A DNA stretch of 64,000 bases, taken from assembly GCA_943736015.1 (NCBI GenBank), contig OX031070.1, forward strand, positions 40,974,173-41,038,172. The letters run 5' to 3'. Position numbers and translations under genes: made by a program. This stretch comes from Tridacna crocea. Its lineage: Eukaryota > Mollusca > Bivalvia > Cardiida > Cardiidae. The notes beneath the pieces are model-generated. The model was not told the DNA's origin. It did not search any database and saw only the letters and a list, made by a program, of their open reading frames with translations. Of this stretch, positions 9,639 through 20,660 are shown piece after piece; position 1 is the stretch's first letter, and each line of letters opens with the position of its first letter.

Positions 9639-10198
9639 TGTTATGTACATACCCAGTTATTCCTAGCTTTGTTCATGTGTGTATCTATTTTTGAATGGTT
9701 TTCCCCTGTTGCTATTTTTAGAACTGGATTCTCTTTTGTGGAATATTGTGCTGGAAGTTTCCAGGCCATGTTACAATCTGATTACTAGAAATTATGCAAC
9801 TGATTTTAACATGAATTTTCTGGAAGTTTCTCTGTTATTATAAAAAGAAAAGCTTTTTACATCTCAGTGTTCACTAGTTAATACATAATTGCCAGACTAC
9901 AGTGGGGATTATTTTGTGTTTGTGTCATAATTAGTGCTTGGATTACATTCAGTTTGGATTTGGATCAGACTAGACTAAAGTGAGGATTACTTTGTGTGCT
10001 TGGATTACATTCAGTTTGGATCAGGATCAGATTGGAATTAAGACTGGAATAGTTTGTCTTCTGAATTTAACGTCTAAGGTATTGTTTTGTACTATTGTAA
10101 TATTGTCACTGTTTATTTGATATTTTTGTTAATAAATTCTGTTAATTGTTATCGTTTGTTGCTGGCTTCTTCTTTCTAGTTACGCCTGACTCGTAACA
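9639..10198 (+). repeat. 3' LTR (560 bp)
   Basis: It appears identical to the 5' LTR over all 560 bases and ends CA before the GTCT duplication at 10199-10202. The TATA box is at 9839-9845 and AATAAA at 10131-10136. Confidence 0.95.
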
Positions 10199-10227
10199 GT
10201 CTCCGGTCTTTGAATGACATTGGCGCA

Positions 10228-10447
10228 TTAACCCTTTACCACACAATGGCGACTTTTGACGACCCCCGAGGAAGAAGTATTTCGAAATCATTATGGGAAA
10301 AGGAGAAAATGCTGAAAATCAGCATTTTCTCCTTTTTCCACAATTACACACACAAAAAAAAACACCATTTGAGCCACATTGAAATTGTCGCCTGCAAATG
10401 CTTTCAATTCGTACAAGGTTAAATTATTTTCGTCTGGTGAAGGGTTA
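10228..10447 (+). mobile_element. TTAA palindromic element, diverged subfamily
   Basis: TTAA-bounded (10228-10231, 10444-10447). The core is decayed at its outer end (about 10294-10350) and the apex reads GCTGAAAATCAGC. The right part, with GAGCCACATTGAAATTGTCG, is shared with the copies at 24672 and 48827. Confidence 0.75.
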
Positions 10448-10699
10448 AAGGTTTCAAAAACTTTTCGGGAAAAGAAAAACAAAATCTCCCAAATTTAAGT
10501 AGGTTTGTCTCGTCAAAAGTTCACAATCATAACTATCATTCGAAAAGTTTCCTTGTCTCTACTCGGTCCATCAAGTAACCTTACATACTAGGCCTACATC
10601 ATATTTCGTGTAAACACGTATTTCATGTGTCTTACATTGTTTTTCTTTCCTCAATATTATTAGTTGTATGGTCAGGTGGCTGGGGACTTGGAAACTTGT

Positions 10700-11062
10700 T
10701 CATGGCTGTGTCGAATCATATCGGCCCGAGCTTTCGGAGCTTTATCAAAATCCAGGACAGTTCTTTTCCGTTATTCCCCTAGGCGTATACCCCTCCCACA
10801 TAGCAATGCATTACAATATTACGTCAAACTCGAGAAATGTAAGGTAAATGACATCATATTTCCATCTGGTTGTGAGGCACGCTCATTTTACCTAGGTAAC
10901 AAGAACATGAAAATCGGTATTTTCACTGGTCGCACTCGTGTAATATCGAAAAATATTTTCACTGCTTTTTCTCGATATCCTACCGGAAATCATGAAATAA
11001 TTTCCTGTATTTATCGTCGCCACCGGTCGCCCATATGGATGACGTCCCCCAGAGGACTGAAA
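10700..11062 (+). repeat. Dispersed repeat with GTAAGATCGAAAAATATTTTC block
   Basis: It runs from the CCAGGACAGTTCTTTTCCG block through ATTACAATATTACGTCAA to CGATATCCTACCGGAAA. Other copies: 18538-18812 (+), 23070-23275, 23340-23545, 30633-30915 and 51640-51815 (all -). Copies at 18.5, 23.5, 30.9 and 51.8 kb abut a palindrome beginning at the (A)GCATGAAATAAATAGA end. The two may be parts of one composite element. Confidence 0.7.
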
Positions 11063-11089
11063 GTTTTGTAACAGGGAAAAATGTTTGAT

Positions 11090-11250
11090 ATATATAGGAT
11101 CTGACATGAGTTGGCTTTTGAGATAAGATTTTATCAAACGAGTCTAGGGAAATGTTATTAAGCGAGCCTATGGCGAGTTTAATAACATTTTCCTTAATGA
11201 ATTTAATAAAATCTTATGTCAAACGCCAACAAATCTCAGATTGTTTTTTA
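11090..11250 (+). repeat. Foldback repeat, GACATGAGTTGGCTTTTGAG family
   Basis: Arms at about 11100-11150 and 11180-11235 are inverted copies around a short centre. Same family as 41-412 and 30075-30420. Confidence 0.65.
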
Positions 11251-12593
11251 TCACATAACGATATTTCACAAAATATAGATCGGGGGATGGAAAAATATTC
11301 ATGAATACACCCGCGGTATTTTCCATGAGACCCATTCACTGGTATGAAATGCGTAAAAAATTACGTCAAAATGACGTCACACAAATATAGTTGCACTCAT
11401 GGTGTAAAATCGTTTTTTGATTGGTCAGAATCGGGTCATGTGATGAAAAAACCTGCATGTTATTTTTCGATGAAATGCAATAGCACTACTTTCGGTTTTT
11501 CCAAATTGTTGTTGGAATCTAATTTTAGATTTCATGCAAACTGTTTATGGGCTATATTTAGAGTTCCATCGCTGAATCAGTCAAATGCAAAAAGACCGAT
11601 TTCTTTTTCTGTAAAAAACTTGCAAAAGGGAAACTAACAAAATAAACCTTGCAAAATGATGCGTGTTTAACTTTATTTGCACCCTAAAAAGAAATTACAC
11701 TAGATCTATGCCAACTGTGAATAAAGAGTCTGAATGGTCGACGTCATCAGTTACATCATTTAATACGTCAGCGATCGATTTCTATGAAGCCAGGGTCACG
11801 GAGTTAAATTTAGTACACTGTGTAAACGGAAAAATCACTCTGGCATAAATGAGTTTGATTTGTTTCATGACGGAGTTAAACTTTTTTATTGCGGGGATTA
11901 GGTTAAAAAAATGCTAGTGACCAGAAAAAAGTTATCATGGATTTGATGGATTGTATATAGTGAAAGAACTGTTGGAGAAAGGATCGAAAGAAGTGACTAG
12001 TCTACACTGTGTTAAGAATTTTTTAAATGTTGGCGTGATAGGAATGATATTAGAAACAAGCCTAGAACTGGGAAACCAAAAATACATATTGAAAAATTAA
12101 CAGCTGCGACACCGTTTTTTATGTTCTAATAAGTGGGTCACAAAACGTTGGCGTCATTCGATTCATATCTTACAAGAAATTTAGGATAGACCAAGTCTTA
12201 TATCGGCAACAGAGAGATACTCAACGAGAACAGATCTGCCGACGGTAAGTACGCATATTCTTTACAAATTATCTATGAAAAGGTCACTCGAAAGAACACA
12301 TCGTCCACCTAGCCTTAAGTTTAGATAATTGATTGTATTGTCATATGGATCTAAATGATTATTTTATTCTTAAATTTTATTCGATGAATCATCGAAACTA
12401 TGATTTCAATGCCAGCAAAATGGCCGCCTTCGACTGAAAAAATATGTTGCAAAGCTAAAAATAGATTGTGTATTCATGCCCGTTCTACCAAATATCCGCG
12501 AAGGAAATCAACTCGTATTTACTGTCGTATTTGTCCGTGATTTTTTTCTATCATTTTCGAAAGGTGATTTAAGTGAACAACGAGTGCAATTAT

Positions 12594-12754
12594 AAGGGTT
12601 GAGAGCATATTTTTGTGTTTTCATCGAGATATAAAATGCAATTGCCTTATTACATGGCTTAACATAACGCCCTTCGGGCGTTATTTGCCATGTAATAAGG
12701 CAATTGCATTTTATATCTCGATGAAAACACAAAAATATGCACTCAACCCTATAG
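12594..12754. repeat. Near-perfect long palindrome (arms about 65-70 bp)
   Basis: The left arm (about 12594-12658) and right arm (about 12688-12752) are reverse complements with a single mismatch that I could see. The spacer itself holds a second hairpin at 12664-12684 (ATAACGCC / GGCGTTAT). There is no ORF. It behaves like a young foldback element; its superfamily is unknown. Confidence 0.85.
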
Positions 12755-13059
12755 TGATATCAAACGTGTATAGAAGACAAGAAAATTCGTAATAAGTATA
12801 TTACACTGAAAACAAGGGAGGTTATGTGATAAAAGACAAAACTAATTCTAAGTTACACCTAGCTCTTTAACGTGCTCAGATCTTTAGTAACGCCACACGG
12901 GATCTGGATTTAAAGTCTTATCCGACAGAATTGACAAGCCGTGTGTATCGAACTCGAACCCTAACGTTGCCCGAGACTTGACGTTCACAATTTTCATGCT
13001 GTACCATGAGAGTTATTGAGGATCGATAGACTGCTTACGAAATCGGCACGTTCATGAAT

Positions 13060-13180
13060 GACGAGGACCAGCTTGACAGATTACAGAGAGGGAGACAAGA
13101 CAAGGACAACACGTGGTAAAATAGATATATCTAATCTAATTTCCAACCCATCCTATTTGTCTCACCAGAGGTTTTCATTG
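13060..13180 (+). repeat. Repeat shared with 15230-15350
   Basis: CTAATCTAATTTCCAACCCA and the following CCTATTTGTCTC are shared exactly with 15313-15345, in a longer region of weaker similarity. The 132-codon ORF at 15163-15561 crosses the second copy, but the first copy is not open, so I read this as repeat rather than gene. Confidence 0.55.
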
Positions 13181-13236
13181 CTTGTTGAACTCTGAAACAG
13201 AGGTGGATAAAGGCAACTCCTGGCTCCTACGTATGC

Positions 13237-13463
13237 TTAACTCATTACAATAAGACAAAATTTTAGATTTGTCCAAATCGAAAGTATCTGCAGACGACAA
13301 AATTAAAGTGACTGAAAATTTGAAACATGTTTTGTGAAGGACAGAAAACATTGTGGGAAAAGGAGAAAATGCTGGTTACCAGCATTTTCTCCTTTTCTCA
13401 TAATTTTTTCTAAAGGCTTCTTTCTCAGGGTCGTCAAAAGTAGGGACTGTGTGGTAATGGGTG
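13237..13463 (-). mobile_element. TTAA palindromic element
   Basis: TTAA at 13237-13240; the right TTAA is mutated. Core 13344-13410 around a T apex. The inner 20 or so bases of each arm pair perfectly and the outer arm has several mismatches. Confidence 0.75.
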
Positions 13464-13904
13464 AAAATGTTTTGTAGCATGTAAATGGGACTAACAAGAT
13501 ACAAATCTTAAACATTTTTACACAAAGCTACGTGTATGTACGGTAGAGGTTGTGGACTAGTTCTAAATAAGTATAAGCACAGGCCTTTGAATTCCCATTC
13601 ATCTATCCCAGAATAATAAAATTTTCATTGGTCGGTCTTTGTACACTTATGAAAGCATATTGGTGCATCGCGTATATTTATTACGGTATTGTGAAATTTT
13701 CAACACCGTTATTATATATAGCACAGTGGCAACTGCTTCTTTGCTGTATATAAAAAAGACAATCTTGTCTTATTATATAGAATAAAGAGGGAATCACCAA
13801 TGTGCTATCTATAGTAACGGTGTCCAATAAAAAAAAAATCTTCTTTAATCCCTTGATAGAACAATAAAAAATTCTTTATCCCGTTGTGGACCAATGAATT
13901 TCAG

Positions 13905-14510
13905 AGGCCTGAGGTATAAGAGAGAAACAAGAAAATTTTGATGCACAATATCAATGGCGCCGCAAATCATTTGTTTCTGAAATGAGGCACATTACAGCAT
14001 TTCAAATTGTCCAAAATAAATTTCTGCAGAACTCGCTGAGAAATTAACTGAGAAACCCTGAACAATCTTTATAATACAACTTAAAACTTAAAAAAAAAAA
14101 AAGAAAGAGGCAGTGATAGTAAGACACAATGATAGCCATTCTTTAGCGGAATTTAACGTAAATTCAATTGGAGCTATGCACCAAAGCAGTTGTCACTCGG
14201 CAAACAACACGAGAAAATATTATTAAAACTAGCTTGTACGTTACAAAATTGATATTAAAATCAGGGTATGAAATGAACGAAATTGGATACGAAATGATCA
14301 AAGTGAGTATGAAATAACCAAAAGTAGAAGTATAGGTAAGTACGAAATGACCAAAGTTGTACGACATCAGGGTATGAAATGAACGAAATTGGATACGAAA
14401 TGATCAAAGTGAGTATGAAATAACCAAAAGTAGAAGTATAGGTAAGTACGAAATGACCAAAGTTGTACGACATGGCCTAGGTACGAAATGATCTTATCAC
14501 GAAATGGCTG
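13905..14510. repeat. Dispersed repeat of about 600 bp (copy at 49505-50240)
   Basis: Blocks such as TTACAGCATTTCA, GACACAAT-ATAGCCATTCTT and AAAGCAGTTGTCA recur in order at 49505-50240. This copy lacks the foldback insertion found in the other, so it supplies the empty site. It includes the 106-bp tandem duplication at 14262-14473. Confidence 0.7.
14262..14473. repeat. 106-bp tandem duplication
   Basis: Two successive 106-bp units (14262-14367, 14368-14473) of GGTATGAAATGAACGAAATT-type sequence read essentially identically. Each unit is itself composed of shorter TACGAAATGA/CCAAAGT steps. A diverged single unit lies at 50107-50215. Confidence 0.9.
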
Positions 14511-14596
14511 AAAGCCGAGTAAACAATATGGCTGCCTCCATAGATACTTTTCAAAAGCGAATAAAAATATAGTGCCGCCGCTCATGCGGAGCCACA

Positions 14597-14876
14597 ATTG
14601 ACTCTTTACCAAACAATCCCTGGTTTTTACGACCCTGAGATAGAAGCCTTTTGAAAAAATTGTAGGAAAAGGAGAAATTGCTGAGATAGAAGCCTTTTGA
14701 AAACATTGTAGGAAAAGGAGAAAATGCTGGTAACCAGCATTTTCTCCTTTTCCCACAATGTTTTCTACCCGGCTGGAAACAAATTTCCATTTTTTGAGTT
14801 ATGTTTATTTTGTCGTCTGCAAATGCTTTCAATTTGGACCAGTCTATTTTTTTTTTTTCGTTTGGTAAAGACTTAA
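14597..14876 (+). mobile_element. TTAA palindromic element with a partial arm duplication
   Basis: The core at 14699-14765 has an A apex. Just left of it a 46-bp block (GAGATAGAAGCC... to the near-apex GCT) is present twice, at 14637-14682 and 14683-14728. The element therefore carries one and a half left arms. TTAA lies at the right end (14873-14876). Confidence 0.85.
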
Positions 14877-14994
14877 CTGGCTAAATATGTAACAGTAAAC
14901 CTCGCCTCCCTATAGGACTAAATGAAGACATCAGACTAGAAGATTCCATTTTACAATGCAAATGAGCAGCACACTGAAAAAAAGGGTTTTTTTA

Positions 14995-15180
14995 TGCATT
15001 TTGAAAGTGCATTATACGGAGCAAATCATGGCAATTCGGATACATTTGTCTACAAACCAGCTGAATCATGAGGTAGAACGGTCCTTTGATATGTGAAAAA
15101 TCTACTAATGGCAAAAACATTTCGAGCAGGATCAGCCTGCGCAGATTACAGTTTTTCTGATCATGACTCAAAAGTTGATG
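14995..15180. repeat. CATGCTCTG / GTCAGCCTGCGCAG MITE-like repeat
   Basis: It holds GATCAGCCTGCGCAG and GGTCCTTTGATATGTG blocks. Other more or less decayed copies lie at 16030-16110, 19230-19400, 20920-21030, 25140-25250, 25490-25690, 34170-34390, 47540-47670, 59250-59460 and 63715-63945. This is a high-copy short repeat without coding capacity. Confidence 0.55.
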
Positions 15181-16479
15181 TTTCGACCCAAGACAAGATA
15201 TGTAATGGCATCCAAATTCTACGAATGTTTGAGACAACACGATGACAAAAACCCCCAGATGACAGAGGAGGAAAACAAGACAATGAAAGCACGTGGCCAA
15301 ATAGACGTTACTAATCTAATTTCCAACCCATCCTATTTGTCTCTCTTTTACAGACACGCCACAGGTTTTTATCACCAGTTACGCCGAGACACAGAAATAT
15401 GGTTACAAGTTGGCTTCTTTAAAATAAAAGCCAGGAGAGGTCAGCATCAATGTTTTCAAATAGATCATTGGCTTTTAATTTCAATATACATTTTGGTGCA
15501 TGTAGGCCTAAACGAACAAGTGAAAAAGCCGCCGCGTAGAAACGTCATATGCTTTACTTGACGGTTATTTGGCCTTCTTGTCGCGTTTTCAAATCGCATG
15601 ATCTTGTCCAGCAGCAGTCTTCTAGTCTTCTTTCTCTTTTTTAACGAAGTTATTCTTATTTCTTCTTCTGCTTACATTTATTTACTTACTGAAAAATTAC
15701 AATTACATGTATTTTAGGAGTCATTTGCAGCCAATTCAAATTAATGTAACAAATATTTTTTTGAAATTCGACATATAAAAATAAACCACGTCTTTTTCCT
15801 GTTTCGGTTTTTTATTTCGATTTATTTACAAAACCATGACGAAATAGACTGTGTATCAGAACAATTTCGCAAGAAAAATTGATTTAGACAGCAAATTCTG
15901 TGACAGCCTGGCTTTTAAACTCACCACTGTTGGTGTTCTGATGACCTCTCCAATAACGCCATTTTAAATTCTTCAGTTCGTAATCCACCCCTAGTATTAG
16001 GTGCTCGAATGAAATATTTTAAAGAAGCATAAGAGCCGTCCTCTGTGAAAAGGGAGCTTAATGCATTTGCGAAAAGTATTGACCCAGGTCAGCCTGCGCA
16101 GATAACGAATTCCTGTTATATATTTTTTTTTCAGTAATATCGCGTCGACAAGTGCACCTGTCTGCTTTGGCATTGGAAACCTAAGGTAAACACAATCAAA
16201 TTAAAAGAATCAAAAATTGCTTTAAGGCGAGCGTTTGTCGAGCTTTATAACATGTCAATAAACGAGTTTGACAAACATTTCGAAACAAGGCCAAAGTATG
16301 ACAACTATTTTTTCTTATCATATAACGATATCAGATAAATTTCGGAGCAGAATATGCAAAAGCATAAACGCACGCCTGGAAATTTCCATGAGTAAATTAC
16401 AATCACTTTTCTGCAATTTCGTTACACATATGCAGATAAGAAAGTTCGTATCGCGACCCCAAGACTTCGACTATAGCTC

Positions 16480-16612
16480 ACACTATGTTGAAAGGGTTGA
16501 AAGAGTGGGGTGGAAAGGAAAAAATGAAGTTTACCAATAGTTGGTCCTTTTCCCACTATGTTTTTCAAAACTTCCTTTTTCAAAGCCACTGGAATCAAGG
16601 GATTGTTTCGGA
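16480..16612 (+). repeat. Decayed TTAA palindromic element
   Basis: GGTCCTTTTCCCACTATG and the following CTTCCTTTTTC match the right arm and flank of the 230-bp family; the apex no longer pairs. Confidence 0.5.
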
Positions 16613-17027
16613 AAAGACCACAAAAGGCATGCGTCTGAAATGAAGGGTCAATTTTGTATCTTTATTGGTTCTGAAACGTTTCTATGATTCTTCTAAAGAC
16701 ATCACAAATGGACGAGCAAACAGCGAGAGTGTTCTGTTTAGTGATAGAACAATGGGAGCGTTATTTACTTTGCACCAGACATTGTCAGATATAACCATGT
16801 TTATTTCATGCCTGGACTGATATTATAGTCGGTTTCCCATTTTTCAAGACAACAAACAATCAAATTATTTCTTACAAAAAGGTCTCTTTTGCATAATGGC
16901 ATTTTCTAGGGGGGAAAGTACTTGAGAAGTCAGGGACTTTATTCAAAGTTTAAATCATATATGAGTCCAAGGTTGTAGCAATATAATTGGCTGAGACAGA
17001 TCGCCTTTAGTATTATACTGCAGAGAT

Positions 17028-17373
17028 ATTTGTCGTGATCTGATTGGTTAACATGTCGGGAACATATATGTCATGTACCCTGGTAAAACCCACGTAAAGC
17101 CAGTTTCCCTTTTGAGTGCCCCGTAGACATCACTACACGTGCAACGCAACATCCAAAATGTCGGCGTCGATCGATCACCAGACTGCACGTTTATTCACCA
17201 AACTCCGTGTTTTAGTGACGTCAGTTTCCAGTGACGTCAGTTTTCATTGAAATGGGGCACTCAGAAGGGAATTCCCATTTCGTCGATTAGTGACATTATA
17301 AAACACGAAATTTTCGCTTAAAGCGCTTTGAAATGGAAAAAAAAAAACTTTGCAGTATAATAAATTTGTTTTA
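17028..17373 (+). repeat. Dispersed repeat of about 400 bp, copy 2
   Basis: It matches 780-1140 through most of its length and then runs into the palindrome at 17374-17572. Confidence 0.7.
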
Positions 17374-17572
17374 CGGTCAGGGTGACAGGGGACTTGGAAA
17401 CTTGTTCACGGCTGTGTCAAATCATGTTGCCACTTGGCCGAAGAGTGGCAGGGGACTTGGAAACTTGTTCACATACGTGAACAAATTTCCAAGTCCACTG
17501 CCAGCCTTCGGCGAGGTGGCAACATGATTGACACAGCCGTGAACAAGTTTCCAAGTCCACTGCCACCTGACC
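17374..17572. repeat. Large interrupted palindrome with GGACTTGGAAACTTGTTCAC arms
   Basis: The outer arms (GGTCAGG-TGACAGGGGACTTG... and ...CAAGTCCACTGCCACCTGACC) and the inner arms (GGCAGGGGACTTGG.. / ..CCAAGTCCACTGCC) are both inverted. The element is a palindrome built of two nested copies of one roughly 50-nt motif, with GTTCACATACGTGAAC at the centre. Single arms occur at 1138-1210 and 10670-10720. Confidence 0.8.
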
Positions 17573-17717
17573 GTACAACTAATATTGTACAACTGTGTGT
17601 GTCTAACTTCGCACCAATTTATCCAACTTTGCACCAGTTTAGTAGCTACGTCTGTGTCTTTTTTTTTTGTCTATCTCTGAACAAGGTATACATGTGTCTT
17701 TGAAAAAAGTGCACCCT

Positions 17718-17884
17718 CTCTCTCTGTCTCTGTTTGTCTTTCTATCCGTCTGTCACAATTTCTGTATATGTCGGCCTCTCCATCATCTCTTTCTAAATTT
17801 CTCTTTTCTATGTCTCTCTCCCTCTCTCTGTCTATGTATCTCTCTCCCCCTCTCTGTCTATCTCCCTCTCCCTCTCCCTCTGTC

Positions 17885-17926
<42 letters not shown>

Positions 17927-17940
17927 CCGTCCACTTTCCC
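17718..17940. repeat. CT-rich microsatellite region
   Basis: Interrupted (TC)n/(CTCC)n. ORFs across it on both strands are artefacts of the repeat. Confidence 0.9.
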
Positions 17941-18372
17941 CTTCTGTCTGTGTCTCGGCCTAGAATGCTTTCCATTGTCTCATGTTACAGAAGTTTCCTT
18001 AATGAAACAGTTGAAAATTGAGAGTCGGGAATCCTTGAAGGATAATCTGTTATCAACTTCACGCTCTCGTAGACACCGAAAGCCAAGTCAAAAACACATA
18101 AAATACCTAGGTGTCTTTAGTTATGCGTCTGCTGCTGATACAGGCGGATTCCTGGGATTTTATGACATCAAATGCAATAAGGCAAAATTAGTCTTTGTCC
18201 TACTTTTCTATCCAATCAGAACGCCCATATTTGAAAATTTTTGACCGTCTATCTGCCATAAACTACACAACGCAGGTTTATTTTGATCATTTATCCATAT
18301 TAATGGCAGGATGGGGAAAAGGGCATTAATTTCTTCTTTTTTTTCCCATCTCCATCAAAACATATATACATA

Positions 18373-18502
18373 GAGGATATTTGTATTTTTCGGTGAAAGA
18401 TCGAAATTTATTTCATCTCGTGAACAACAATATTTCGATATTACCGATGGTGTTCATTAGATGAAATAAATTTCGATCTTTCACCGAAAAATACAAATAT
18501 TT
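18373..18502. repeat. Palindrome, GGTGAAAGATCGAAATTTAT family
   Basis: Arms of about 55 nt, with TTTTTCGGTGAAAGATCG on the left and its reverse complement on the right, surround a short spacer. Other copies: 23562-23698, 30931-31089 and 51820-51945; a half copy at 23277-23340. Confidence 0.8.
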
Positions 18503-18537
18503 TATTTATTTCATGCTTTTAACCCTTTCTTGGAAGA

Positions 18538-18812
18538 GCTTGTTCAAAATCCAGGACAGTTCTTTTCCGTTATTCTCCATGGCGTACCACTCCCGCATAA
18601 CAACGCATTACAATATTATGTCAAGTACGAGAAATGTAAGGTATATGGCGTCATATTTCCCTTCTGGTTGTTAGTTTGGCACGCGCAATTTACCTAGGCA
18701 ACAAGAACGTGAAAATCGGTATTTTCACTGGTGGTACGAGTGTAAGATCGAAAAATATTTTCACTGCTATTTCTCGATATCCTACCGGAAAGCATGAAAT
18801 AAGAGGCGTGTC
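18538..18812 (+). repeat. GTAAGATCGAAAAATATTTTC repeat, copy abutting the palindrome
   Basis: Same family as 10700-11062. It follows the palindrome through TTATTTCATGCTTTTAACCC. Confidence 0.65.
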
Positions 18813-18897
18813 CTGGCAAAAGGGGGTTTAATACAATTCGATATACCATTAGTACCTAGCAAATCATAACATTATTATAGATCAATTAAAGTCACTT

Positions 18898-19216
18898 GGC
18901 CGGTTGCATAACGGCAGTTTAAAGTTAAACCTCGGTTAAGCCAAGATGAACCCATGGCTTAACCAAGTACCACATTAATCCCTACTTTTGACGACCCTGA
19001 GAAAGAAGCCTTTAGAAAACATTGTGGGAAAAGGAGAAAATGCTGGCATTTTCTCCTTCTCCCACAATGTTTTCTAACCTTTACAAAAGAAATTTCAGAT
19101 TTTCAGTCACTCATATTTGTCGTCTGCAAATGCTTTCTATTTGGACAAGCATAAAATATTGTCGTTTGGTAATGAGCTAACTCGGGTTTAACCTTAAACT
19201 GCCGTTATACAACCGG
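18898..19216. mobile_element. TIR element GCCGGTTGCATAACGGCAGT, interrupted by a TTAA palindromic element
   Basis: Inverted ends of about 35 bp (18898-18935 and 19180-19216) start GCCGGTTG.ATAACGGCAGT. The interior is almost entirely occupied by a TTAA palindromic element (18959-19190) whose core (19015-19074) has lost seven apex bases. Confidence 0.75.
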
Positions 19217-19964
19217 CTTTAAATGGCCAACATCTAGGTAAATCGTTAGGTAGAATGGTCCTTGGACATGCAGAACATTTATAAATTTAAAAAAAGTTTC
19301 GACTTGGATCAGCCTACGCAGACTATGCAAGCTGATTTTAATGATACACTGTGCAGGCGTATAAAAACTCCTTTTTACAAGGCATGGCTCATACTTGTAT
19401 ATCACGAGGCTGCTTCTTTTTTCTGTATGTTTTATCTATTGTCAAAAAAATATAACTCATGCTTGGAACAACTGACCTTTCCGCAAACGCGAGTTTGGCA
19501 CGCCCCCTTAGTAACACGGTATTTCGGTTGTCAAGTCTGGCAAGCCAACCCTAAAATGGCGTCGAGTACAATGAGAAAGAGCGTTTATTTCAGTTTTGTT
19601 CTAACTGATATTTCGCTCTAGGTTAATTACATTTTTTTCCCCTAACTTTCTTATCAATTCGAATAGTTTTGGCTGTTTTGATAATTAAATAGACACGATC
19701 AAATTATTGCATGTCTGTAACAAATTGTGTCAGACTTTTTTGTTTACATGACGCCCAATGCTGCGTTTTCATTGGCCGATAAGAACACCTATCGATCAAA
19801 ATCGGCAGAAAGGTCAGTTGCCTATATTGCAAGAAATATTACTGCGCACCAGTATCAGTCGCCGATTGTTTCAGCTTGAGATTTTAAATCTGATTAAAAG
19901 GAAAAAAAATAAAGTTTTCCTCAAAGCGGTTCACTGGTTCATTTTTCGACTTGAGTTTGATTTT

Positions 19965-20660
19965 TTGAGACGCGAAAACGTTTATTTTAGTTTGAAATTT
20001 AAAGTAACTATTGTCGCGTAGAAAAGTAGTCCGGTTCTGTACCCAGGATGCCCAAATTAGATAGATATGTATTTGTAGAATGCCTTCTAGCGGGCGTTGT
20101 CTGCGCATGTCATATTCTTCGAAGGTTCGACCTGTCTTATATGACGCATCATTATCCCCGATATCGGGCTGACTGTAGTAATACGCGCTATAAAATAGCG
20201 ATGGAGAAAATAGCTTTTATCCATACGTTTGAGGAAAAATCAGGCCTGTTTTAGCCCCATATTTCTCTAAACTGCTGATCATAGCCGAATGAATCGCACG
20301 AGGTAGCGTTTTATTGAGTAAACGTTTATTTCAGTTTGAAATTCAAAGTAACGGTTGTCACGTAGAAAGTACTCCGATTCTATACCCAGGATGCCCATAT
20401 TAGATTGGTTGTTGGATGTATTGGGGTTTAACGCCACTTTAACAGCTGAGGTCATATCATGGCGGTCGGTGACGCACATGTGTTTCCTGGCTTTCTCACA
20501 CCGGTACTTACACTACTTTCTTTCCAAAGCCACCGACTACTTTTCTCACATGCTTCACATGCAGAGGTGAGAGGCGACCATATTAGATAGATGTGTCTTT
20601 GTAGAATGCCATCTAGCGGTAGATAATGGGTCGAATATGCGAAGAACTATGACATGCGCA
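19965..20660. repeat. Two copies of a repeat with TTGAAATTCAAAGTAACGGTTG
   Basis: Successive related blocks at about 19965-20260 and 20310-20660 share CGTAGAAA.GTA..CCGGTTCT, ACCCAGGATGCCCA and GTAGAATGCC.TCTAGCGG. Further copies lie at 44560-44850 and 50625-50945. There is no coding evidence. Confidence 0.6.

Larger units (their letters stand above)
3995..10202 (+). mobile_element. Complete Gmr1-like Ty3/gypsy LTR retrotransposon with target duplication
   Basis: Two 560-bp direct repeats (3999-4558 and 9639-10198) begin TG and end CA. They are bounded by the 4-bp duplication GTCT at 3995-3998 and 10199-10202. Inside lie a tRNA-Pro-type primer site, one gag-pol ORF and a polypurine tract, in the order expected for an element that can still move. 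Integrase precedes RT in the polyprotein. That order is Ty1/copia-like, but the integrase, GPY/F and RT motifs are Ty3/gypsy-like, which is the diagnostic of Gmr1-type elements. There is no env ORF: only about 220 bp separate the stop codon from the 3' LTR. Confidence 0.95.

Noticed and set aside
15163..15561. 132-codon plus-strand ORF
   Set aside because: No recognisable family, and a repeat copy at 13060-13180 is not open in the same frame.
17667..18244. Overlapping ORFs rich in Ser/Leu (and Arg/Glu on the other strand)
   Set aside because: They are produced by the CT-rich microsatellite; no start context or domain.
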